A DNA stretch of 41,026 nucleotides from Aneurinibacillus danicus. GTDB taxonomy: Bacteria > Bacillota > Bacilli > Aneurinibacillales > Aneurinibacillaceae. The position numbers were made by a program, and so were the translations under genes. Shown one piece after another: positions 34,952-41,026 of the stretch. Under the pieces are notes generated by a model. It was given only the letters and a program-made list of their open reading frames with translations, made no database searches and had not been told where the DNA came from. The stretch covers positions 32,001 through 73,026 of the forward strand of contig NZ_BJXX01000047.1 in the NCBI RefSeq assembly GCF_007991215.1. Reading direction: 5' to 3'. Each line of letters starts with the position of its first letter. Positions within the stretch are counted from its first letter, which is position 1.

Positions 34952-35860
34952 TCAGGTTGAGAGTCCGGTTCTGCGCCCTCTTCTTCCTTTTCCGACGGGC
35001 TCCTGAATAAGTATGACAGCCGCGATAACAAGAAGGATACCGAGAAACTGCCATGGGGTTAGGGAGTCACCAAACAGCACAATGCCGACCAGTGCCGCCA
35101 CCACCGGCTCGACCGTAGCCACAATGGATGCGCGGCTGGATTCGACATAAGACAAGCCGAACGTGTAGAGAAGATAGGCCAATACGGTAGGAAACAAGCC
35201 TAATCCAATGCTGAATCCGACTACTTTCCAGTTGAGAAGCAGAGGGACAGAATTTTCTAATCCGCTTACGGGCAGGATACCGAGACTGGCGATAAGAAAC
35301 GTATAGACCGTAACGGTCAACGTATGGTATTTCGCCAGCGCAAATTTGCCGAAGATGCTGTATAAAGCGTAGCCGAATCCAGAGCCCACACCGACCAGCA
35401 TGCCGTACATAGAAATCGTTTCATCGGCAAAAGGCAGGATGCCAATGACGAACGAACAGCCGATGAACGTAACAAGCAGAGCCAGCATCTTTTTCTTTGT
35501 GACCCATTCTTTGAAAACGATGCGCGAGAGAACGGTGACAAAGGCAGGCGCCGTATACAGCAAGATGGCGGCGACGGATACGGATGTTTCCTGAATGGCG
35601 GTAAAGTAGCACCAGTTGAAAAACACGATGCTGAAAATTCCGGTGCCGATAAAATATTTGATGTCCCTAAGTTGTATCTTCAGCAAAGATCGATTTGTCA
35701 GCGCGATATAGCCGAGCAGCAGCAGTGCGGAACTGACGGCTCGAATGGCCACCACCTGAAGCGGGGTAAAGCCGCTGGCATATAAGAACTGCACAAAAAT
35801 TGAAATGATTCCCCACAATGCCGCCCCCGCGGCGATGAAGAAGTAAGCCCACTTTTGCAT
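34952..35860 (-). CDS. EamA/DMT-family transporter
   Basis: The ATG at 35860 (AGGGAGAAAG upstream) gives 302 residues with about ten hydrophobic segments in two EamA repeats. WGIISIFVQFLYASGFTPLQVVAIRA begins the first (cited in parts) and 'SIVATVEPVVAALVGIVLFGDSLTPWQFLG' begins the end of the second. The open frame extends 39 codons upstream without similarity. These proteins export amino acids or metabolites. The divergent GntR gene may control it. The substrate is unknown. Confidence 0.88.
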   Translation of the reverse strand: MQKWAYFFIAAGAALWGIISIFVQFLYASGFTPLQVVAIRAVSSALLLLGYIALTNRSLLKIQLRDIKYFIGTGIFSIVFFNWCYFTAIQETSVSVAAILLYTAPAFVTVLSRIVFKEWVTKKKMLALLVTFIGCSFVIGILPFADETISMYGMLVGVGSGFGYALYSIFGKFALAKYHTLTVTVYTFLIASLGILPVSGLENSVPLLLNWKVVGFSIGLGLFPTVLAYLLYTFGLSYVESSRASIVATVEPVVAALVGIVLFGDSLTPWQFLGILLVIAAVILIQEPVGKGRRGRRTGLST

Positions 35861-36032
35861 GCACGTCTTTCTCCCTATCTTTTTCTTTTGTCTCCCATTA
35901 TATCTTTTATGGGTCAAGAAACAAACAATAGGGAAGCATATCCTGGTCTTTGTTTTTACCGTTTTTGACGTCGGCATTTTACTAACCAGGTTTTTGTATC
36001 AATTTATGTCGATATTCATGGTTATTATTTGA

Positions 36033-36068
36033 TTGACAGTAATATCTATATGCGATATATTGCATATA
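36033..36068 (+). promoter_or_regulatory. Sigma-A promoter with overlapping palindromic operator
   Basis: TTGACA (36033-36038) and TATATT (36056-36061) are 17 bases apart, a near-consensus promoter. A perfect inverted repeat TATATGC-N8-GCATATA (36047-36068) covers the -10 region and the start point, as expected for a repressor operator. The GntR gene begins 24 bases later. Confidence 0.75.
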
Positions 36069-36091
36069 AATCTGAAAAATAGGTGAAACAT

Positions 36092-36760
36092 ATGCCCATA
36101 CCGAAAGATTATGTAACGCCGGCACGAATATCGGCAAAAGAAAAAGCGTTCCAGCAACTGCAGCGCTGGATTATCGATGGTACGCTGGAGCCTGGCGAAA
36201 AATTGTACGATATAGAGCTTGCGGAAGCGCTGGGAATAAGCCGGACGCCGGTACGGGAAGCGCTGCAGTTGCTGCAGATACGAGGGTTTATCGAAATGCA
36301 TCCAGGCAAAGAGACGAGAGTAACAGCCATTCAAAGGGACGACGTGCTGAAGATGTATCCGCCGCTTGCGTCCCTGCAGGCGCTGGCGGCCGAGGAGGCG
36401 GTAAAAAACATTGTACCCGGACACATTGAGGCTTTAAAAGAAATCAATATGCGGTATGAACAGGCGATACATAACGGACAGGTATTTACGGCGATGGAGA
36501 TTGACGAGGAATTTCACAATCTGATTGTTGAGATTGCAGACAATCCGTACATTTTGGATTTTTCTTCTCTTCTCCAGATGCATCTGCGCCGCTTGAAGTA
36601 TGTGTTTTTAAAGCAACACACTGCATCTAACACCGATTCTCTTAAAGAGCATGAGCGCGTCATTCAAGCGCTTGCCGGAGGGGACGGCGAGGCTGCGTCT
36701 GCGGCAATGAAGCAGAACTGGCTGCGTCCGATGCGTGAAGTGTATGAATTACTGTTATAA
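36092..36760 (+). CDS. GntR-family regulator, FadR/FCD type
   Basis: The protein (222 residues from the ATG at 36092, which has AGGTGA upstream; a GTG at 36083 is also possible) has a GntR winged helix (about 12-70, with LAEALGISRTPVREALQLL) and a helical FCD ligand-binding domain (about 85-215) with its metal-site His/Asp/Glu residues. It sits between two EamA transporters, the first divergent, the second 31 bases downstream in the same direction. It probably represses itself, and perhaps these exporters, through the palindrome over its promoter. The ligand is unknown. Confidence 0.9.
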   Translation: MPIPKDYVTPARISAKEKAFQQLQRWIIDGTLEPGEKLYDIELAEALGISRTPVREALQLLQIRGFIEMHPGKETRVTAIQRDDVLKMYPPLASLQALAAEEAVKNIVPGHIEALKEINMRYEQAIHNGQVFTAMEIDEEFHNLIVEIADNPYILDFSSLLQMHLRRLKYVFLKQHTASNTDSLKEHERVIQALAGGDGEAASAAMKQNWLRPMREVYELLL

Positions 36761-36791
36761 AGGTACAGCAAGAAGGAGACGGGGTGGGGAA

Positions 36792-37724
36792 GTGAAATCT
36801 GCATCAGGGAAGTCGAATCGAGGCTTTTATTTTTTGCTATTGCTGGTCCCGCTGTTCTGGGGCGGCGTTTTTCCTGCCGGGAAGCATATCATTGCGGAAG
36901 TGCCTCCGATTACAACGGCGGCGGTCCGTTTCGGACTGGCAGGTCTCGTTTTGCTTTCGATTGTGTGGGCAAAAGGTGAATGGAACGGTGCTGCCGTTAA
37001 GAGACAGTGGCGGGGGCTTGTTCTTCTGGCATTGACGGGCATTTTTGCATATAATGTGTTTTTCTTTGTGGCGCTTCGGTATACATCCGCTGTGAACGGT
37101 TCATTAATCATGGCGACAAGCCCGGTGTTTATTACGCTGGGAGCTGTGCTATTTCTCAAAGAGCGATGGAATCCGCGCCTGGGAATCGGGCTAACTCTTT
37201 CGCTTACGGGCGTATGTCTTGTTGTTTTAGGGGGCTTGCCGTATGGCGCGGCTTCGTTTTCGTTTAATGTAGGAGATCTGCTGTTTTTAGGCGCGTTGGG
37301 TTGTTGGGTGCTGCACGGCTTGATAGGCAAGGTGGTGATGCAGGACCTGTCTCCGCTGTTGACAACGACGGTGTCTACGGTGATAGGATCGCTTCTTCTG
37401 GTGCTTTGTTCGCTTCCGGAAAAGGGATGGAGGAGCGTGCTTTCTTTGTCGGCACAGGGGTGGGCAGAGATGTTATATATGATGGTCTGCGCTACCGTTA
37501 TTGCGTTTTTGCTGTGGAATGAAGGGATCCATCGCATTGGTGCTGGCAAAGCGAGTCTTTATATGAACCTGGTGCCGATCAATGCGACCTGGATGGCCGT
37601 GTTTTTGTACGGGACGCTTATCTCATGGCAGCAGCTTGCGGGTATGGGATTGGTAATTGCCGGTGTGTCATTTGTCATGTTGGACGGTGGGGTAAAAAAG
37701 CTTTTCGCAAGGCAGGTCGGATGA
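36792..37724 (+). CDS. EamA/DMT-family transporter
   Basis: A GTG at 36792 gives 310 residues: a positively charged start, then about ten membrane segments in two EamA repeats (PLFWGGVFPAGKHII at the first, MNLVPINATWMAVFLYG in the second). The frame is open back to 36735 inside the GntR gene, but that stretch is not membrane-like. It is probably co-transcribed with the GntR regulator. Export of an amino acid or metabolite is likely; the substrate is unknown. Confidence 0.87.
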   Translation: MKSASGKSNRGFYFLLLLVPLFWGGVFPAGKHIIAEVPPITTAAVRFGLAGLVLLSIVWAKGEWNGAAVKRQWRGLVLLALTGIFAYNVFFFVALRYTSAVNGSLIMATSPVFITLGAVLFLKERWNPRLGIGLTLSLTGVCLVVLGGLPYGAASFSFNVGDLLFLGALGCWVLHGLIGKVVMQDLSPLLTTTVSTVIGSLLLVLCSLPEKGWRSVLSLSAQGWAEMLYMMVCATVIAFLLWNEGIHRIGAGKASLYMNLVPINATWMAVFLYGTLISWQQLAGMGLVIAGVSFVMLDGGVKKLFARQVG

Positions 37725-37751
37725 TAGTTGAAAAGAAAGTGCTTTAAAAAT

Positions 37752-37800
37752 AGAAAGCCAATGATGTCGATAAAATGACAGCAATTGGCTTTTTCTGTTT
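37752..37800. terminator. Terminator between the EamA transporter and the hydrolase
   Basis: AGAAAGCCAAT and ATTGGCTTTTTCT pair around an imperfect inner stem (GATGTC/GACAGC), followed by T-rich sequence. The flanking genes are convergent. Confidence 0.7.
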
Positions 37801-37817
37801 GATTTACAGCAAAGGAA

Positions 37818-38642
37818 TCATATCACCCAATCACTCCAATTTCCGGCCCGGTTCTCTAGTTTTTGCAGCCAGTCGCATGTCTGCTCAAACAGGGCTTCTG
37901 ATGCTGCAACGGACGAAAAGGTGTGATCGGCGCCTTCGATGACATGAGCCTCACATTGTCCGATTGTCCGCTGGCGCAGTAAGCTTTCATATAAATAGCA
38001 CGCATCCACCGGAATGTCCTCATCCCGTGTTCCATGTAAAATCAACACATCGCCAAGAAACGAAGATCCGGGTGCAAGCGGCTGCGCTTGTGCAAGCGAG
38101 GCGAAAAACGCGTCAGATAGATGATAGCCGCTATGTTCGGCTTTTCCGCTGCGTGTTGCTTCCTCGTATGTCGGGCGTCCCACAATACGGATAATGTCGG
38201 AAAGTGGGTGAGAGACCGGGGCCCACAGGATTAGGGAAGATACCCGGCTGTCTTTTTCCGCTGTCAGACGGGCAACAGCGCCCCCTAAGCTGTGTCCAAG
38301 CAAAAATACCCGTGATTTATCGATACAGTCGATGCTTAATGTGTAGTCGAGTGCGCGTCTTGTCTGTTCAATGAAACTGTCGATGCCGTATGATCCGTAT
38401 TCGCCTTCGCTCTCTCCACAGCCCGCATAGTCAAAGCGGAGCACGAAATAACCTTCCTGTGCAAGACGGCGTGCAGCTTTTACGAATAGCCGGTTTACAC
38501 CGATGCGGTTGCCGACGAACCCATGGCAGATAATAACGGCCGGCCAGCGTTTGTCTTCTTGTTTACGTTTTTGGGCGCACGGGTAATGCACCGTGGCGGC
38601 CAATTCGAGCTGTCGATAAGGAAAGGTAATGCTGCGTTCCAT
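37818..38642 (-). CDS. Alpha/beta hydrolase under SAM-riboswitch control
   Basis: The ATG at 38642 (AAAGGAGG upstream) gives 274 residues with a canonical catalytic triad: S118 in GHSLGG, D207 in HGTRDED and H240 in EGADHTF, and an oxyanion-hole HGFVGNR segment. It resembles esterase/acyl-hydrolase proteins of the BAAT/EPTP type. It is too short and different from the homoserine acetyltransferase MetX. The leader is a full SAM-I riboswitch, so expression should rise when S-adenosylmethionine is low. A role in sulfur scavenging, for example hydrolysis of a thioester or methionine derivative, is inference. Confidence 0.88.
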   Translation of the reverse strand: MERSITFPYRQLELAATVHYPCAQKRKQEDKRWPAVIICHGFVGNRIGVNRLFVKAARRLAQEGYFVLRFDYAGCGESEGEYGSYGIDSFIEQTRRALDYTLSIDCIDKSRVFLLGHSLGGAVARLTAEKDSRVSSLILWAPVSHPLSDIIRIVGRPTYEEATRSGKAEHSGYHLSDAFFASLAQAQPLAPGSSFLGDVLILHGTRDEDIPVDACYLYESLLRQRTIGQCEAHVIEGADHTFSSVAASEALFEQTCDWLQKLENRAGNWSDWVI

Positions 38643-38659
38643 ATGAAATCCTCCTTTAA

Positions 38660-38691
38660 AAATAAAAAACTTTCTTCTGAAGAGAAGAAAG
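38660..38691 (-). terminator. Riboswitch-controlled intrinsic terminator
   Basis: On the minus strand CTTTCTTCT and AGAAGAAAG form a stem with loop CTTC, followed by TTTTTTATTTTT. Its 5' arm overlaps TCCTTTCTT, which can instead pair with AAGAAAGGA of the aptamer P1 strand, giving the alternative antiterminator. Confidence 0.9.
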
Positions 38692-38707
38692 GAGGAAAAA
38701 CCGTATC

Positions 38708-38817
38708 CTTTCTTATCTTTCAGAACCGTTCGTTCTGTAGGATGTAGCACCTTGCGGACACGCCGCCGGTTGCCGGGCTTCATCGGGCCTAGTCCCTCCA
38801 CCGCTCTTGATAAGAAA
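38708..38817 (-). promoter_or_regulatory. SAM-I (S-box) riboswitch aptamer
   Basis: Reading the minus strand, the conserved S-box landmarks occur in order: a P1 strand CTTATC, AAGAG, GGTGGAGGGACT, GGCCCGATGAAGCCCGGCAACC, then AAGGTGCTACATCCTAC, and the closing GAAAGATAAG (quoted in short parts). P1 pairs TTTCTTATC with GATAAGAAA. When S-adenosylmethionine binds, P1 holds its 3' strand and the downstream terminator forms; otherwise that strand forms an antiterminator. It controls the alpha/beta hydrolase gene. Confidence 0.95.
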
Positions 38818-38950
38818 ATAAACTTTCATTATGGTATTGTTAGTCATTAGTATAGACCTTACCCCGAAAGACGTCAATAAAAAAAACATAAAATTCCAAT
38901 CGAATTAGTGAGGATTTTTGTTTTTTCATAAAATGAGATACAATACAACA

Positions 38951-38960
38951 TAAAAGGAGG
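38951..38960 (+). promoter_or_regulatory. Orphan ribosome-binding sequence before cvfC
   Basis: TAAAAGGAGGT is a strong Shine-Dalgarno match with no start codon at a usable distance. It is about 100 bases before the CvfC-family start, which itself lacks a ribosome site. It may be a mRNA-stabilising site or the trace of a lost start. Confidence 0.35.
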
Positions 38961-39061
38961 TAGCACAAGGGGGTTTTTCAGAACATTAACGTAGCAGAAG
39001 CTATGCCTGTTTGAAACACTTTTTTCCTCCACTTATAGAAGTAAGGCTCTCCTGTGCGAAA

Positions 39062-40198
39062 ATGATGAAGATTGTATCTGTTGAACCGACGCCAAGCCCG
39101 AATTCGATGAAGTTAAATCTTGATGAAAAACTACCTGTGGGCGTAAGTCATAACTATACACCGGAAAACAAAAGGAAGGCGCCGGATTATATTCAAAGAC
39201 TGCTGGAAATCCCGGGGGTTAAAGGGGTATTCCAGGTAATGGATTTTATTGCACTGGAGCGAAATCCAAAGGCGGATTGGCGCGATATTCTGGCTCAGGC
39301 ACGCGGCGTACTGGGAGCGACCGATGAATATGCCAGGGAAGAAGTTAGTCCGGTAAAAGAAGACGCGTTTGGAGAGGTGCAAGTATTTGTCCAGATGTTC
39401 CGGGGCCTTCCTATGCAGATTAAACTGGAGGCAGGCGGCGAACAGAAACGCGTTGGTCTGCCGGAACGATTTATGAAAGCGGCGATGGAAGCGCAATCGG
39501 CTTCGCAAAACCTGGTTATGGAACGGAAATGGGAAGACCGGGGCGTCCGCTACGGTACAATGGAAGAAATCGGGGAAGAGGTGGCTCAGGAGATTGCGGC
39601 CGCGTATGATGAAGAGCGTCTGCGCCAGCTGGTAGCTCAGGCGTTTGTACAGAAAGAAGGAGAGGGACCGAAAGAAGAAGCGCTTTCCGGTGCAGCAGTG
39701 GAAGGGATGCTGGATGATCCGGATTGGGAGAAGCGTTTTGCGGCACTGGAGAGAATGAATCCGACCGCAGAAGACATCCCGGTGCTGCATAAAGCGCTGC
39801 ATGATACAAAAACATCGATTCGCCGCCTGGCGGTAGTATATCTTGGCATGATTGAAAGCAAACAAGTATTGCCTCTTCTGTTTGAGGCGCTGAAGGATAA
39901 ATCGCCGGTGGTGCGCCGGACGGCAGGGGATACGCTGTCGGATTTGGGCGATCCGGCGGCGATCGGACCGATGACGGAAGCGCTGAAGGATTCGAACAAG
40001 CTGGTTCGCTGGCGGGCAGCCAGGTTCTTGTACGAAGTGGGAGACGAAACCGCACTGCCAGCGCTGCGCCTGGCGCAAGATGATCCGGAATTCGAAGTGA
40101 GCCTGCAGGTGAAAATGGCCCTTGAACGTATTGAAGGCGGCGAAGCAGCGAGCGGTACGGTCTGGCAGCAGATGACTCGAAGCCGGAAAGAGACGTAA
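39062..40198 (+). CDS. cvfC: CvfC-family HEAT-repeat protein with Nfu N-terminal domain
   Basis: The protein (378 residues from the ATG at 39062) starts MMKIVSVEPTPSPNSMKLNLD, the Nfu/NifU N-terminal domain (about 2-85), and ends with several HEAT-like repeats (about 230-370, e.g. DTKTSIRRLAVVYLG, DKSPVVRRTAGDTLSDLGD, DSNKLVRWRAARFL). This matches the conserved virulence factor C family (YpgR in B. subtilis). Its function is not established; a scaffold for iron-sulfur or protein interactions is suggested by the domains. The open frame reaches 39011 through a TTG, but the extension is not conserved in character. Confidence 0.85.
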   Translation: MMKIVSVEPTPSPNSMKLNLDEKLPVGVSHNYTPENKRKAPDYIQRLLEIPGVKGVFQVMDFIALERNPKADWRDILAQARGVLGATDEYAREEVSPVKEDAFGEVQVFVQMFRGLPMQIKLEAGGEQKRVGLPERFMKAAMEAQSASQNLVMERKWEDRGVRYGTMEEIGEEVAQEIAAAYDEERLRQLVAQAFVQKEGEGPKEEALSGAAVEGMLDDPDWEKRFAALERMNPTAEDIPVLHKALHDTKTSIRRLAVVYLGMIESKQVLPLLFEALKDKSPVVRRTAGDTLSDLGDPAAIGPMTEALKDSNKLVRWRAARFLYEVGDETALPALRLAQDDPEFEVSLQVKMALERIEGGEAASGTVWQQMTRSRKET

Positions 40199-40230
40199 AA
40201 TCCAAATAAGGTAGATAGATTAACTACAGG

Positions 40231-40263
40231 AAGGAAGCAGGAAGACAGTATATCTGCTTCCTT
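40231..40263. terminator. Hairpin after cvfC
   Basis: AAGGAAGCAG and CTGCTTCCTT form a perfect 10-bp stem with a 13-base loop. The downstream T tract is poor (ATGTTCTTAAAA), so termination may be weak. Confidence 0.55.
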
Positions 40264-40290
40264 ATGTTCTTAAAAAGAGAAAAGTAAATA

Positions 40291-40354
40291 AATACTGCGT
40301 ATAAAAATATTTAACAAAAAATCTGCTTCTTTTTTATTAAATACGCGTATAAAA
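40291..40354 (+). repeat. AATACTGCGTATAAAAA element, copies 2 and 3
   Basis: An exact copy of the 33513-33529 element lies at 40291-40307, and a near copy with ACGCGTATAAAAAA at about 40337-40354. Both precede the DUF456 gene. Confidence 0.5.
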
Positions 40355-40432
40355 AACTGAATGGAGCAGAAAATCATCATGGCTTTTCAACCTTCTTTTC
40401 TCATGATTTTCACAAAAAAGAGGAGGAGTAAC

Positions 40433-40924
40433 ATGGAATTTGTGCTCTGGAGTATCATAGGCATCTTGTTTTTGCTGAGTTTGATTGGTGTGGTTGTACC
40501 GGTTATTCCCGATGCGCTGCTTGTGTGGATTGCGTTTCTTATCTATCAGTTTGCCATCGACAGCACGGTACTAAGCTGGACATTCTGGGTGCCGATGACA
40601 GTGCTGACCCTGTTTTTAATTGGTGCCGACATGCTTTCGAATATATACTTCGTGAAAAAATACGGGGGAGATAAATGGTCAATGTTTGCGGCCGTGGCGG
40701 GCATCATTTTGGGACCGATCGTGCTGGGCGCCTTCCTTGGTCCGCTCTCCATTGTAGTGGGCCCATTCCTGGCCGTTTTTCTGGTGGAACTTATACGAAA
40801 TGGCGGCACTCAGAAGTCGCTGCGCATCGCTCTGGGTACCGTGCTGGGCTTCTTGAGCAGTACGGTTGCCAAAATCGTTATTCAGTTGATTATGATTGTA
40901 TGGTTTTTTATTGCCGTTCTGTAA
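40433..40924 (+). CDS. DUF456-family membrane protein
   Basis: The ATG at 40433 (AAGAGGAGGAG upstream) gives 163 residues with about five hydrophobic segments. The Gly/Pro-rich GVVVPVIPDALLVWIAF start and the GIILGPIVLGAFLGPLSIVVGPFLAVFLVE repeat (cited in parts) are typical of DUF456. These small membrane proteins are widespread in Firmicutes; their function is unknown. No gene follows it in the window; 40925-41026 holds nothing I can identify. Confidence 0.85.
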   Translation: MEFVLWSIIGILFLLSLIGVVVPVIPDALLVWIAFLIYQFAIDSTVLSWTFWVPMTVLTLFLIGADMLSNIYFVKKYGGDKWSMFAAVAGIILGPIVLGAFLGPLSIVVGPFLAVFLVELIRNGGTQKSLRIALGTVLGFLSSTVAKIVIQLIMIVWFFIAVL

Positions 40925-41026
40925 ATTAGATAACATAAAAAAATTATGGTTACTTATATGCTGTAAACCAGAAACAGATTTGCGTGGATGCGGGAAAGCA
41001 GAGCTTTTATGCCACTTTTCATCTGC

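Noticed and set aside
36827-37549. 240-codon minus-strand frame across the second EamA gene
   Set aside because: Low-complexity shadow of a membrane protein gene with no recognisable domain.
39131-40078. 315-codon minus-strand frame across cvfC
   Set aside because: Shadow of the HEAT-repeat coding sequence; rich in Arg and Cys without domain features.

Overview
The window looks like a chromosomal stretch of an aerobic, spore-former-type Firmicute, most probably Paenibacillaceae and Aneurinibacillus-like. That placement is inferred from gene content: AGGAGG-type ribosome sites throughout, GlnR/TnrA boxes, a terminator-type SAM-I riboswitch, bacillithiol genes and an iron-dependent alcohol dehydrogenase. 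No rRNA, tRNA, CRISPR array, phage or intact insertion sequence was seen.

Region 1 (1-12.9 kb) is the accessory part of a mycofactocin redox-cofactor locus. It holds two FadH/OYE-type flavoenzymes (the first cut by the window edge), a FixABCX-like electron-transfer module (ETF alpha, FixC-like, FixX-like, ETF beta), the glycosyltransferase MftF, an iron-type alcohol dehydrogenase, a MoxR ATPase with a CoxE-like VWA protein, and, on the opposite strand, the peptidase MftE. The precursor peptide MftA and MftB, MftC and MftD are not here; they presumably lie upstream. The likely scheme is that alcohol is oxidised by a dehydrogenase using mycofactocin, and electrons pass through OYE and ETF/FixCX proteins to the quinone pool.

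Region 2 (12.9-19.0 kb, minus strand) handles alcohol and aldehyde: an ExaC/AcoD-like aldehyde dehydrogenase behind a sigma-54-like promoter, and an operon of a second iron-type alcohol dehydrogenase, a soluble GAF-PAS histidine kinase and a sigma-54-activating response regulator.

Region 3 (19.1-29.5 kb) is a nitrogen-scavenging block: urtABCDE (urea ABC importer), ureABC (urease) and ureEFGD (nickel insertion). Its leader has a sigma-A-like promoter with one GlnR/TnrA box centred about 50 bp upstream of the predicted start and another about 50-65 bp downstream.

Region 4 (29.5-33.6 kb) is a scar zone. It has an intact bshA but a decapitated bshB1, a MerR-type regulator fused to a truncated isochorismatase-like start, an internal fragment of a YpdA/Bdr bacillithiol-disulfide reductase, and a two-gene unit of unknown function. 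Part of that unit recurs as an 84-bp, 80/84-identical direct repeat at 19.3 kb, so the urea-urease-bshA block is bracketed by direct repeats.

Region 5 (33.6-41.0 kb) looks like core chromosome: a PatB/MalY C-S lyase, two EamA transporters around a GntR/FCD regulator, an alpha/beta hydrolase under a complete SAM-I riboswitch, a CvfC-family HEAT-repeat protein and a DUF456 membrane protein.
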